Source of the DNA: Sphingomonas sp. Leaf33
GTDB taxonomy: Bacteria; Pseudomonadota; Alphaproteobacteria; Sphingomonadales; Sphingomonadaceae
Assembly: GCF_001421785.1 (NCBI RefSeq)
Contig: NZ_LMLB01000001.1
Location: 559,778-623,777 of the forward strand
Direction: 5' to 3'
Length of the DNA: 64,000 nt
Of this stretch, positions 8,232-16,827 are shown piece after piece; position 1 is the stretch's first letter, and each line of letters begins with the position of its first letter. The notes beneath the pieces were generated by a model. The model made no database searches and was not told the DNA's origin. It saw only the letters and a list, made by a program, of their open reading frames with translations. Both the position numbers and the translations under genes were made by a program.

Positions 8232-8705
8232 TCAGTCTGCGTCGGGGGCGGGGCCGGTTTCAAGCACTTCGATCGCGTCGGGCCGCCCGGCGAAGTCGGC
8301 GGTTTCACCCGGCGCGAGCCCGATCAGCGCGCGCGCGAGCGGCGCGGAAAAGGCGATGCGGTTTTGCGCAGCATCGGCTTCGTCCCCGCCGGTGATGTCG
8401 ATCGTGCGATGCTTGCCCTCCAGCGTGAAAGCCACGCGCGATCCGATCGCGACTTCGGCGTCATCGGGCATCGCCACGACCTCGGCGGTCGTCAGTCGCG
8501 TCCCCCAGTATCGATGGTCGCGCTTAAGGGCCTTCGCCGCGTCCTCGTTGGTCGCACCTGCGATCTGCGTATCGAGGTCGGCGAGGCGCGCTTCGATTAG
8601 ACGGCGTCCGCGCGGGGTGACGAGGTTGGGGCCGGGGGCGATGGGGATTTCGAACTTGGGTTCGAGATGCTCGTCGTCATTTTCACGCCGGAAGGCGACA
8701 CTCAT
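8232..8705 (-). CDS. GreA/GreB family transcription factor-like protein
   Basis: A 157-residue protein with the Gre layout: an N-terminal helical hairpin (residues about 30-75, LVTPRGRRLIEARLADLDTQ) and a C-terminal FKBP-like domain (AEVAIGSRVAFTLEGK, ISFSAPLARALIGLAPGETADF-like segment at 118-140). Gre factors bind the RNA polymerase secondary channel and rescue stalled complexes. The tip of the helical hairpin lacks the GDLRENAEY acidic motif of true GreA, so cleavage activity is doubtful. It sits 36 bases upstream of the oxidase gene's start region on the same strand and may share its transcript. Confidence 0.82.
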   Translation of the reverse strand: MSVAFRRENDDEHLEPKFEIPIAPGPNLVTPRGRRLIEARLADLDTQIAGATNEDAAKALKRDHRYWGTRLTTAEVVAMPDDAEVAIGSRVAFTLEGKHRTIDITGGDEADAAQNRIAFSAPLARALIGLAPGETADFAGRPDAIEVLETGPAPDAD

Positions 8706-8768
8706 TCTGCATGTCCCAGATTGGCGGGCTCGCGTGCCGTCGCCGTGGTCGCGAGCCCGCTGAAGCGA

Positions 8769-9254
8769 TCAGGCCGCGGTCGTCTCGACCTTTGCGTGAC
8801 TACCCGCTTCGCCCGCCTTGATCGACCCGCCGAACAGCATCTTCACGCGTCCGCTGAGCGACAGGTCGGTTTCCCACAGCTCGGCGCTGTCGATGTCGAG
8901 GCGTACGAGCGCCAGATTTGGGTCGTCCTTGCCGCCTTCGAACCAGGCCTCGACCTGGTTGTTCCACAATTTGTCGACCATCGCGGGATCGGTGTCCTGC
9001 GTGATCGTGCCCGACAGGCAGGCAAAGAAGTCATGCCCCTTCGACACGAACTGCGCCATCGCCTTGCCGCCCTGGGCGACGCGATTGGACTTGCCGACGA
9101 AGAACCAGAGCGTGTCGACCTGATCCTCGTCGAGCTGCGCGGTCAGCGGTTCACTGTGTTCGTGGCTGTCGGTCAACCCGACCATCAGGAAGGGGCTGTC
9201 GGCCATCTTCTTCCACATGTCGCGCTTGATCTGATCGTCGCTCTTCTCGGCCAT
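8769..9254 (-). CDS. Pyridoxamine-5'-phosphate-oxidase-fold general stress protein
   Basis: A 161-residue split-barrel flavin-binding protein. It contains DMWKKMADSPFLMVGL, DTLWFFVGKSNRV, FVSKGHDFFACLSGTITQ and EAWFEGGKDDPNLALVRLDIDSAELWE, the order seen in the general stress protein 26 branch of PNPOX-fold proteins. Such proteins bind FMN or FAD, but substrates are mostly unknown. A good ribosome site (AAGGAGCAG) lies just upstream of the ATG at 9254. Confidence 0.88.
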   Translation of the reverse strand: MAEKSDDQIKRDMWKKMADSPFLMVGLTDSHEHSEPLTAQLDEDQVDTLWFFVGKSNRVAQGGKAMAQFVSKGHDFFACLSGTITQDTDPAMVDKLWNNQVEAWFEGGKDDPNLALVRLDIDSAELWETDLSLSGRVKMLFGGSIKAGEAGSHAKVETTAA

Positions 9255-9379
9255 CGTCTGCTCCTTGGGTGGCGGGATTAGAGAGCGAAACGAGGGGGGC
9301 GGGGGTTGGTTGCGAAGAGCGCGCGGCGTGTCATGATGAGTGCGGCGGCAATGGAGCCGTCGATCAGCAAGGAGATGCG

Positions 9380-9475
9380 ATGATCACGTTTGCAGACCGT
9401 TGCCTTTTCCTGGGCGTGCTGTTTGCCTTCGGCACCTTGATCATCAAGGTGATCGAGGCGCGGCGTCCCAAGTGA
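9380..9475 (+). CDS. Putative 31-residue single-span membrane peptide
   Basis: A tiny frame, ATG at 9380 to TGA at 9475, preceded at 9369-9374 by AAGGAG with ideal spacing. The product has one hydrophobic span (CLFLGVLFAFGTLIIKVIEA) and ends in a basic tail RRPK. The preceding 125 bases hold no other gene. The ribosome site and clear membrane span argue that it is translated; no function is known to me. Confidence 0.5.
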   Translation: MITFADRCLFLGVLFAFGTLIIKVIEARRPK

Positions 9476-9613
9476 GGTGAAGGCGGGGCTCGACCTGGCA
9501 ATCGGGCCCCAAAATGTTTTGAGCCCCGACCGCTGGCACGATCGAGGCTCATCAACAAGGACGATGTCCGTTTGCGGTATCTTAGATACCCCGTCCGGCC
9601 AAGAATTTCAACC

Positions 9614-10789
9614 TCACAGAACCTCGAATAGCCCGGCCGCGCCCATGCCGCCGCCGACGCACATCGTCACGACGACGTACTTCGCACCACGACGCTTGCC
9701 CTCGATCAGCGCGTGGCCGGTGCAGCGCGCGCCGGTCATGCCGTAGGGGTGGCCGATCGAGATCGAGCCGCCGTTGACGTTCAGCAATTCATTCGGGATG
9801 CCGAGCTTGTCGGCGCAGTACAGCACCTGCACCGCGAACGCCTCGTTCAGTTCCCAGAGACCGATGTCGTCCATCTTCAGGTTGAAGCGCTCGAGCAGCT
9901 TGGGGATCGCATAGACCGGGCCGATGCCCATCTCGTCGGGCTTGGTGCCCGCCACCGTCATGCCGACATAGCGGCCGAGCGGGGTGAGGCCGCGCCTGGC
10001 GGCAAGCGATTCCTCCATCAGCACGCTGGCCGAGGCGCCGTCCGACAGCTGCGACGCGTTGCCCGCCGTCACCGAGCCGTCCGGCAGCACCGGATTGAGC
10101 GACTTCAGCCCCTCCAGCGTCGTGTCGGCGCGGTTGCCCTCGTCCTTCGACAGCGTGACTTCCTTGGTCGAGACTTCCTTCGTCTCCTTGTTGACCACGT
10201 TCATCGTCGCGGTGACGGGCACGATCTCGTCATCGAACTTGCCGGCGGCCTGCGCGGCGACGGTGCGCTGCTGCGACTGGAGGCCGTATTCGTCGCAGCG
10301 ATCGCGGCTGATGCCGTAGCGCTTGCCGACGATCTCGGCGGTCTGGAGCATCGGCATGTAGATGTCGGGCACCATCGCCAACAGTTCGGGGTCCGGATTG
10401 ACGCGCATCTGTGGGGTCTGGACGAGGCTGATGCTCTCCACGCCGCCGCCGATCGCGATGTCCATGTTGTCGACGATGATTTCCTTGGCCGCGGTCGCGA
10501 TCGCCATCAGGCCGGAGGCGCACTGGCGGTCGAGCGACATGCCCGCGACCGTGTTGGGGAGGCCCGCGCGCAGCAACGCGTTGCGCGCGATGTTGCCGGC
10601 CTGGCTGCCCTGCTGAAGCGCCGAGCCGAACACGACATCGTCGACTTCCGCGCCGTCGATCTTCGCCCGCTCGACCGCAGCCTTGATCGCGTGGGAGGCC
10701 AGCGTCGGCGACGGCAGGTTGTTGAACGCACCGCGATAGGCGCGGCCGATCGGCGTGCGGGCGGTGGAGACGATGACGGCGGAACGCAT
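9614..10789 (-). CDS. Acetyl-CoA acyltransferase (thiolase)
   Basis: A 391-residue thiolase. It shows [14 protein letters not shown] at the N-terminus, the nucleophile Cys near residue 89 in [26 protein letters not shown] with the catalytic His, and [13 protein letters not shown] with the second catalytic Cys. It would cleave 3-ketoacyl-CoA or condense acyl-CoAs. It starts 14 bases after the maoC stop with GAGGATAAAG as ribosome site, so the two form an operon. Whether it serves fatty-acid breakdown or biosynthetic condensation cannot be decided here. Confidence 0.95.
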   Translation of the reverse strand: MRSAVIVSTARTPIGRAYRGAFNNLPSPTLASHAIKAAVERAKIDGAEVDDVVFGSALQQGSQAGNIARNALLRAGLPNTVAGMSLDRQCASGLMAIATAAKEIIVDNMDIAIGGGVESISLVQTPQMRVNPDPELLAMVPDIYMPMLQTAEIVGKRYGISRDRCDEYGLQSQQRTVAAQAAGKFDDEIVPVTATMNVVNKETKEVSTKEVTLSKDEGNRADTTLEGLKSLNPVLPDGSVTAGNASQLSDGASASVLMEESLAARRGLTPLGRYVGMTVAGTKPDEMGIGPVYAIPKLLERFNLKMDDIGLWELNEAFAVQVLYCADKLGIPNELLNVNGGSISIGHPYGMTGARCTGHALIEGKRRGAKYVVVTMCVGGGMGAAGLFEVL

Positions 10790-10803
10790 GGGGCTTTATC
10801 CTC

Positions 10804-11259
10804 TCAAACGAAAATCTGGCTGATCCATTCGGCGATGAGCGCGGGCTTGTCCTGCCCCTCGATCTCGACCGTGAATTCGGTTGTCTGCTGCCACTGGCCG
10901 GGCCGCTTCTCGGCCAGTTCCAGCAACTTGAAATGCCCGCGGACGCGTGCGCCCGAGCGGACGGGTGTCAGGAAGCGGACCTTGTTGCCGCCGTAGTTGA
11001 CGCCCATCCGGACGCCCTCGATCTCCGGCTGGTCGGTCTTCGACGCCAGCAGCGGCATCAGCGACAGCGTCAGGAAACCGTGGGCGATGGTGCCGCCGAA
11101 CGGCGTCTGCGCGGCGCGAACCGGATCGATGTGGATGAACTGATGATCGCCGGTCGCGTCGGCAAACTTATCGATCATTGCCTGTGTGACGTCGATCCAC
11201 TGGGACACATTGGTCGACCCGACCTGGCCGGCGCGCTCGGCTATGCTGATAGTCGGCAT
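10804..11259 (-). CDS. MaoC-like (R)-specific enoyl-CoA hydratase / acyl dehydratase
   Basis: A 151-residue hot-dog-fold protein with the hydratase-2 motif: FADATGDHQFIHIDPVRAAQTPFGGTIAHGFLTLSL, where the Asp and His form the catalytic dyad. The second half, MGVNYGGNKVRFLTPVRSGARVRG, is the MaoC core. The start at 11259 is preceded by GGAGAGGAATGCC. It is the first gene of a two-gene operon with the thiolase, suggesting a role in acyl-CoA metabolism. Confidence 0.92.
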   Translation of the reverse strand: MPTISIAERAGQVGSTNVSQWIDVTQAMIDKFADATGDHQFIHIDPVRAAQTPFGGTIAHGFLTLSLMPLLASKTDQPEIEGVRMGVNYGGNKVRFLTPVRSGARVRGHFKLLELAEKRPGQWQQTTEFTVEIEGQDKPALIAEWISQIFV

Positions 11260-11557
11260 GGCATTCCTCTCCCCGGCGCGCAGTCTCGCCATATCCTTAG
11301 CCGGGGAGGGGGTGCGGCCGCAAGACGGGCAAGACCGAAAATTCGAAGAGACGGCAGCTGTCCGAGACAATGGTCCCTGTAACCAGGCGAACCCGATATT
11401 CAAAAGTCGTGGATCGCGACCGATCGCGTCATGGCGGGCAGAGCGCGATATCGCAACCAGATCGGTCGTAACGCGCCCCACCGGCTTGACGACCCCCGGC
11501 TTTTGCGAAAGCCTGGGTCGTCGACGCCGGGGGGGCTCGACCAAAGGGGAAAATATC

Positions 11558-12469
11558 GTGAGAGGTCTTCTGGTCGCGAGCGGATTGGCGCTTGCCCTGT
11601 CTGCATCGGTGCCCGTTGTCGCGGCGCCGTCCAGGGCGCCCGAAACCACGCAGGCATCGTTCGAGGCATCGCTGCATCCACAGAGCGGCGATATTTCGGT
11701 GTCAGACGCGCGGGCGGTGCTGCACCTGGGCAAGGACTATTATTTCCTGCCGGCCGATGATGCGAAGCGCGTGCTGACGCAGGTCTGGGGCAATCCGCCC
11801 GACAGCGTGAGCGACGTGCTGGGGCTGATCCTGCCGGCAGGCAAGACCGCGTTCGATAACGTCTGGGGCGCGGTCGTCACGTTCGAGGATACCGGCCACG
11901 TCTCCGATGCGGACGCCGGCAGCCAGGATTACGCCGCAGTCCTGAAGAACGCGCAGGACGGTGCCGAGGCGAGCAACGCTGCCCGGCGCGAGGCCGGCTA
12001 TCCCGCGGTCCATCTGGTCGGCTGGGCGCAGCCGCCATCCTACGACGGCACGCACCATGCGCTGATCTGGGCGCGCAACCTGGCGTTCGACGGCGGCAAG
12101 GTGAATTCGCTGAACTACGACGTGCGTACGCTCGGCCGAACCGGGGCGCTCAGCCTCAACATGGTGTCCGACATGAACAGCCTGCCTAAGGTGCGGACGG
12201 CGGCGAAGACGCTGAGCGAGCGCGTGGCCTTCGTTCCCGGTGCCACCTATGCCGACTACGACGCATCGATCGACAAGACGGCCGAATATGGCTTGGCCGG
12301 GCTGGTCGCCGCCGGCGTCGGCGCAGCGGCGGTGAAGAAGCTCGGGCTGCTCGCGATCATCCTGGCGTTCGGCAAGAAATTCTTCGTGCTCGTCATCGCT
12401 GCCGTCGCTGCCGGTGGGCGCTATCTGTTCGGGCGGATCGGCAAGCCGAAGGATCCCGACCTGATCTGA
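11558..12469 (+). CDS. DUF2167 membrane protein
   Basis: A 303-residue protein starting at GTG 11558, behind AAAGGGGAAA. Residues 1-25 form a signal peptide. The body carries the hallmarks of DUF2167: ARAVLHLGKDYYFLPADDA, WGNPPDSVSDVLGLILPAG, GHVSDADAG, EAGYPAVHLVGWAQPPSYD, LNYDVRTLGRTGALSLN and YADYDASIDKTAEYGLAGL, then one or two C-terminal transmembrane helices (LLAIILAFGKKFFVLVIAAVA). Function unknown. The 298 bases upstream, shared with divergent maoC, hold no gene that I can support. Confidence 0.92.
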   Translation: MRGLLVASGLALALSASVPVVAAPSRAPETTQASFEASLHPQSGDISVSDARAVLHLGKDYYFLPADDAKRVLTQVWGNPPDSVSDVLGLILPAGKTAFDNVWGAVVTFEDTGHVSDADAGSQDYAAVLKNAQDGAEASNAARREAGYPAVHLVGWAQPPSYDGTHHALIWARNLAFDGGKVNSLNYDVRTLGRTGALSLNMVSDMNSLPKVRTAAKTLSERVAFVPGATYADYDASIDKTAEYGLAGLVAAGVGAAAVKKLGLLAIILAFGKKFFVLVIAAVAAGGRYLFGRIGKPKDPDLI

Positions 12470-12475
12470 CGGGTG

Positions 12476-12753
12476 AGGGTCTGTACTCGATCAAGACGGG
12501 TCGCGACGGAGCCGGTTTTGGTTCGGGGCAAGAAGTAAGGCGTGGAGCGATGCTGATGCATCGTGCCCCCAGGGCTTTCTTGGCTCGCGACGCCGCCCTG
12601 GGCCAAAATCGGCCCGCGGCGACAGGGGTCCGCAGGAAGGCGCTGGTCGTCGTCACTTGCTTGCAGGTAGCGCTGCTACCTGCTGCGCTGCACTTCTCGC
12701 CAGCGTCTTCCTGCGGGCGATCACGATCCCCGTCCTGATCGAGTACAGACCCT
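12476..12753. mobile_element. MITE-like element with 25-bp terminal inverted repeats
   Basis: The left end starts AGGGTCTGTACTCGATCA and continues AGACGGG; the reverse complement of the right end starts AGGGTCTGTACTCGATCA and continues GGACGGG, so 24 of 25 bases match. The 278-bp unit has no plausible transposase. Inside it are further symmetries: GCAGGTAGC, 3-base loop, GCTACCTGC, and a 15-base near-perfect pair GCAGGAAGGCGCTGG / CCAGCGTCTTCCTGC around it. No target duplication is obvious. It fills the whole gap between the convergent DUF2167 and mscS genes and provides the TAG stop of mscS. A non-autonomous transposed element is the best reading; a very large terminator-like structure is the alternative. 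Confidence 0.65.
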
Positions 12754-13996
12754 AATCCTGATCGACCGCCGATGCCGTCCCCTCCGCCGTGCCGTGCGTA
12801 TCCTGCGCACGGATAGGGTCGGAAATGGTGCTGAGCTGGGCCGGGCGGTCGTTCGCCAGCTTGCGCGGGTAGGGGTAGATCAGGCCGCCGTCGGGCGAGG
12901 CGGTGAAGTCGGTCTGGGTCGGATAGGCGAGCTCGATCCCTTCGTCGTTCAGGCGGCGGATGACGGCCAGGCCGACGACGTGGCGCGCATCGAACGCGTC
13001 CTGGAAATTGGGCCCCGGCGAATCGAATTCGACGCCGAAGTCGTAGGACGACGCGCCGAAATTGGTGAAGCCGGCGCGGACGAACTTCATGCCGTGGTCC
13101 TCGACCACGTCTTTCATCATGCCCGGCAGCGATTCCATCACGTCGATCGCGGTCCACTGGACCAGGCCCAGCGTGAACTGGATGCGGCGATAGTCCCGGC
13201 GGGTGTTGTTGAGGATTTCGTTGTCGAGCAGCTTCTTGTTGCTGATGACTTTCAACTCGCCGGTGGCACTCCGCACGCGGGTCGATTTCAGCCCGATCGC
13301 TTCGACGGTGCCCGACGATCCCGAATAGGTGATCGCGTCGCCCACGCGGAACGGCTTGTCGAAGATGATGGCAAGGGCGGCGAACAGGTCGGCGAAGATG
13401 CCCTGCGCGGCCAGACCGATCGCGATGCCGCCGACGCCCAGCCCGGCGACCAGGCCGGTGACGTTGACGCCCAGATTGTCGAGCACGACGATCAGCGCGA
13501 TCGAGAACAGCGCGAAGGTGACGAGCAGGCGGATCAGGCCGAACGCGCTGCCGAGCGTCGCGTGATCCTGGCCGGTCATACGGTGTTCGATCCCGCCCAG
13601 GATCAGTTCGCGCGCCCAGATCGCGGCCTGGATGACCGCGGCGATGGTGAACAGGAAGGTGATGGTGGTGGTGACCGCGGGCGGCGTCTGGGCATAGCCT
13701 TCGACCAGCTTGGCGGCGACCGTGACGATGAAGAAATTGCCGGTCTTCGACACGGTCCGTCCGAAGACGACGCCCCAGCCGCCGACCCAGTTCGGCCGGT
13801 CGCACAGCTTGCGCCCCATCCGCCGCGCCAGCATCAGCAGCAGCGCGATCGCCACGCCGATGCCGACCGCGATGGCGATCTGCAGCCAGTTGTTGGTCAG
13901 CCAGGCGGTGCCGTCGGTCCACAGGGTCCGGACGTGCGCCTGCGCGACATCCTTGTTGATCGCCGCCTTTTCGACGGCCTTGGTCGTATTGCTCAT
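12752..13996 (-). CDS. MscS family mechanosensitive ion channel
   Basis: A 414-residue inner-membrane channel. An N-terminal region with four hydrophobic helices is followed by the MscS pore helix LVAGLGVGGIAIGLAAQGIFADLFAALAI and the beta-domain segment FDKPFRVGDAITYSGSSGTVEAIGLKSTRVR, then GELKVISNKKLLDNEILN. These are the defining MscS motifs. It would open under membrane tension to relieve osmotic stress. The C-terminal tail of about 60 residues is acidic and ends at a stop codon formed by the adjoining inverted-repeat element, so the present C-terminus may have been altered by its insertion. Confidence 0.93.
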   Translation of the reverse strand: MSNTTKAVEKAAINKDVAQAHVRTLWTDGTAWLTNNWLQIAIAVGIGVAIALLLMLARRMGRKLCDRPNWVGGWGVVFGRTVSKTGNFFIVTVAAKLVEGYAQTPPAVTTTITFLFTIAAVIQAAIWARELILGGIEHRMTGQDHATLGSAFGLIRLLVTFALFSIALIVVLDNLGVNVTGLVAGLGVGGIAIGLAAQGIFADLFAALAIIFDKPFRVGDAITYSGSSGTVEAIGLKSTRVRSATGELKVISNKKLLDNEILNNTRRDYRRIQFTLGLVQWTAIDVMESLPGMMKDVVEDHGMKFVRAGFTNFGASSYDFGVEFDSPGPNFQDAFDARHVVGLAVIRRLNDEGIELAYPTQTDFTASPDGGLIYPYPRKLANDRPAQLSTISDPIRAQDTHGTAEGTASAVDQD

Positions 13997-14000
13997 AAAC

Positions 14001-15011
14001 TCACGCGGCGAGCTTCAGCTCGCGCTTCTCCTTGGTGTCGCTGTCGAGCAGCGCGATCAGGCCGCGTTCGACCCGGCTGAGATGCTGGGTCGCGCGGGGC
14101 AGGCTCCGCGCGCGCAGTGCCGCCTGGTCGCCCGACTTGGCAAGGTCGACCAGCATCGGATGGACATAGGATTTGCGGGCGATGGCGGGCGTGTTGCCCA
14201 GCGCGTCGGTCACCGGCTCCAGCATCGTCTTGATGCCGATGTCCTTGTCCGCGCCGACCAGCGCCTCGAACGCGAGCACGCTGGCACCCCAGGTGCGGAA
14301 ATGCTTGGCGGTGAATTCGCCCGCCATCGCCTCGCGGATATATTCGTTCACGTCGCTCGACGATACGGGATGCGCCTCACCCTCCTCGTCCAGCCACTGG
14401 AACAGGTGCTGGCCGGGCAGGTCGTGGCACGTCTTCACGAACCGGCTGAGCGAACGGTCGGTGACGGTCATCACCTTTTCCTTGCCCGACTTGGCGCGGA
14501 ATTTCAGCTTCAGCTTCGCCCCCTCGACCTTGGCGTGGCGGCAGCGCAGCGTGGTCGCGCCGAAGCTCTTGTTCGTACGCGCATAGCCTTCGTTGCCGAC
14601 GCGGATGTGGCCCAGGTCGAGCAAACGGACGACCGCGGCGACCGCGCGTTCGCGGCTCAGCTTGCGCAGTTTCAGGTCGGCCTCGACCCGCGCGCGCAGC
14701 TTGGGCAGTTTCTCGCCGAAGCGCGCGCAGCCCTCGTACTTCGCCAGTTCCTGCTTGGCGCGGAAGTCGGTGTGATAGCGGTACTGCTTGCGGCCCTTCT
14801 CGTCCCAGCCGATCGCCTGGATATGGCCGTTGGGCTTCGGGCAGAACCAGGCGTCGCGATACGCGGGGGGCAGGCCGATCGCGTTCAGCCGGTCGATCTC
14901 ATCGCGGTCGGTGATGCGTTTGCCGTGCGTGTCGAAATAACCCCACGCGCGGCCGATCTTCTTCCGGGTGATCCCGGCCATGCTGTCATCGCAATAGACG
15001 ATCCGACCCAT
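14001..15011 (-). CDS. DNA topoisomerase IB (poxvirus-type)
   Basis: A 336-residue enzyme starting at ATG 15011, with AAAAGGGAACG upstream. It has the bacterial TopIB N-domain (GYFDTHGKRITDRDEIDRLNAIGLPPAYRDAWFCP), the catalytic pentad region VRLLDLGHIRVGNEGYARTNKSFGATTL with the first catalytic Arg, LKFRAKSGK, and a C-terminal KSYVHP segment that carries the nucleophilic Tyr. It relaxes supercoils through a 3'-phosphotyrosine. Only 4 bases separate its stop from the mscS start downstream, so they may be cotranscribed. Confidence 0.94.
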   Translation of the reverse strand: MGRIVYCDDSMAGITRKKIGRAWGYFDTHGKRITDRDEIDRLNAIGLPPAYRDAWFCPKPNGHIQAIGWDEKGRKQYRYHTDFRAKQELAKYEGCARFGEKLPKLRARVEADLKLRKLSRERAVAAVVRLLDLGHIRVGNEGYARTNKSFGATTLRCRHAKVEGAKLKLKFRAKSGKEKVMTVTDRSLSRFVKTCHDLPGQHLFQWLDEEGEAHPVSSSDVNEYIREAMAGEFTAKHFRTWGASVLAFEALVGADKDIGIKTMLEPVTDALGNTPAIARKSYVHPMLVDLAKSGDQAALRARSLPRATQHLSRVERGLIALLDSDTKEKRELKLAA

Positions 15012-15127
15012 GGCGTTCGTTCCCTTTTCGTAACGGCCCAACCAATGCTCGGCCTGTCGATTCCGTTCCGGACACATCGGCCGCGCGGGGGGTTCAAGAC
15101 CCTGATCCCCATCAGGAGTTTCCGGAT

Positions 15128-15676
15128 ATGCCCGACCTTTCACAGACCAAAGTGCTGATCCTGGCGACCGACGGTTTCGAGAACAGCGAACTGTTCAAGC
15201 CGCGCCAGGCATTGCTCGACGCCGGTGCCACCGTAACGCTCGCCAGCCTGAAGACCGACCCGATCCAGGGTGTCATCAACGACGGCGACAAGGGTGACGA
15301 GATCACGCCCGACCTGACCGTCGATGACGTGAACAGCGACGATTACGACGCGCTGCTGCTGCCCGGCGGCGTCGCCAACCCCGACACGCTGCGGATGAAC
15401 GACCGCACGGTGGAAATCGTCGGCGAGTTCATGGACGACCACAAGATCGTCGCATCGATCTGCCACGGCCCGTGGCTGCTGGCTGAAGCCGATGTGATCG
15501 AGGGCAAGACGATGACGTCCTGGCCGTCGATCCGCACCGACCTGGCCAACGCCGGCGCGGATGTGGTGGACGAGGAGGTCGTGATCGACGGCAACCTGAT
15601 CACCAGCCGCAATCCGGACGACATCCCCGCGTTCAACGACGCGCTGCTGAAGGCGCTGGGCAAGGTCGAGGCGTAA
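15128..15676 (+). CDS. DJ-1/PfpI family protein (YhbO/YraA-like)
   Basis: A 182-residue protein of the class I glutamine-amidotransferase-like fold. It carries VLILATDGFENSELFKPRQAL, DALLLPGGVANPDTLR and the nucleophile elbow VASICHGPWLLAEADVI with the catalytic Cys followed by His, then ITSRNPDDIPAF. Members have been described as deglycases or stress chaperones; earlier as intracellular proteases. Ribosome site AGGAG precedes the ATG by 8 bases. It is divergent from the topoisomerase gene. The 71 bases after it contain only a GC-rich dyad. Confidence 0.93.
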   Translation: MPDLSQTKVLILATDGFENSELFKPRQALLDAGATVTLASLKTDPIQGVINDGDKGDEITPDLTVDDVNSDDYDALLLPGGVANPDTLRMNDRTVEIVGEFMDDHKIVASICHGPWLLAEADVIEGKTMTSWPSIRTDLANAGADVVDEEVVIDGNLITSRNPDDIPAFNDALLKALGKVEA

Positions 15677-15747
15677 ATGACGGGTCGGCCGCGTGGTGAT
15701 AGCCGCGCGGCCGGCCTGCCCCCTCCTTCACCGGGTGGCGGGAGGGT

Positions 15748-16827
15748 TCAGGTTGCAAGCGGCTGGCGCCATCGCCAGCCGTTGATCGCCCGCTGCGCCG
15801 GCCGCTCCACGCCGTGGTACAGCATCACCGACGCGATCATCACCATCCCCACGTACAGCGCGATCGCCAGCGGCGGGACCGCGTCGGCGTCCCGCACGAA
15901 TGCCAGCTTGAACGCGGTCCACAGCGGATAATGGACGAGATAGGTCGCGAAGCTCACGTCGCCCAGATAATGGATCGCGCGCCCTTCGAGCGGGTTGCGT
16001 CGCGTGCCGGCGGTCAGGGCGAGCAGCAATAGCAGTGCGGCAAAGCCGGTCGGAATGCCCAGTGTTTCGGGCACCCAACCGATCGTCGTCAGCGTTAGTG
16101 CCGTAGCCGCGACGCACGCCGCGATCGCCGCGATCGCCGAGGCGCTCCGTCGGCCGCGCCAGCGGACCCACAGCGCAGCGAGTATCGTGCCGCAGCCGAA
16201 CAGCAGGGTGCAGCGGATCAGTCCCATCTGGGGGATGGCGTCGCCCAGATGGACGAGGCCGCGCATTCGGAATACCGCATGAAGGGCCAGCAGCAACCCT
16301 GCCGCGATTCCGAACAGCGCCACGCTCGTCAGACGTCGCAGGTCGACTATTCCGATAACTGCGGCGAACAGCAGATAGGCGAACAGTTCGCAACTGATCG
16401 ACCATGCCGGGTCGTTCCAGGCGAGATAGGCCAGCCCCCAGTTCTGGATCAGCAGATAATGCAGCGGGAGCTCGGCGAACGGATATTGCTCCGGGTTCGA
16501 CCGGCCGGTCGCGGCGAGCGCCAGCGCCATGAGCGCCGTCCCGGTCAACACGACGCCGTGCAGCGGCCAGATGCGGGCGATGCGGCGGCGCAGGAACTCG
16601 GTCGTCGTGGCCAGGCCGCCCTCGCGCAGCCGCGTGCCCCATGCCAGCCAGATGACGAAACCCGACAGCAGGAAGAAGAAATCGACTGCGAGATAGCCGT
16701 AGGACAGCGCGTGGACGACGGGTGGCCACAGCCCGGCGATGCTGCCACGGATGTGATAGAACACGACCAGCCACGCCGCGAGTCCGCGGACGCTGGTCAG
16801 CGCGCGCAGCTCGGCACGATCGGTCAT
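15748..16827 (-). CDS. Acyltransferase 3 family membrane protein (OafA/YrhL type)
   Basis: A 359-residue protein with about ten hydrophobic helices. The N-terminus (LRALTSVRGLAAWLVVFYH) has the conserved Arg-Gly and His of the family; YGYLAVDFFFLLSGFVIWLAW and RRIARIWPLHGV follow. These enzymes O-acetylate or otherwise acylate surface polysaccharides at the inner membrane. Its ATG overlaps the stop of the upstream O-glycosylation ligase gene by four bases, so it likely modifies the glycan handled by that system. Confidence 0.93.
   Translation of the reverse strand: MTDRAELRALTSVRGLAAWLVVFYHIRGSIAGLWPPVVHALSYGYLAVDFFFLLSGFVIWLAWGTRLREGGLATTTEFLRRRIARIWPLHGVVLTGTALMALALAATGRSNPEQYPFAELPLHYLLIQNWGLAYLAWNDPAWSISCELFAYLLFAAVIGIVDLRRLTSVALFGIAAGLLLALHAVFRMRGLVHLGDAIPQMGLIRCTLLFGCGTILAALWVRWRGRRSASAIAAIAACVAATALTLTTIGWVPETLGIPTGFAALLLLLALTAGTRRNPLEGRAIHYLGDVSFATYLVHYPLWTAFKLAFVRDADAVPPLAIALYVGMVMIASVMLYHGVERPAQRAINGWRWRQPLAT

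Noticed and set aside
9576..9590. Dyad GGTATC-TTA-GATACC downstream of the thiolase gene
   Set aside because: Only six paired bases and no T-run; too weak to list as terminator.
11260..11557. Possible gene in the gap between maoC and the DUF2167 gene
   Set aside because: Open frames here have no start with a ribosome site and no recognisable product; likely only divergent promoters.
12550..12738. 62-codon open frame inside the inverted-repeat element
   Set aside because: Lies across the internal hairpins, no ribosome site, no similarity to a transposase fragment; likely chance.
12476..12753. Reading the inverted-repeat element as a simple terminator
   Set aside because: The paired ends are separated by more than 220 bases and lack a T-run; transposon-like ends explain them better, though a side role in termination remains possible.
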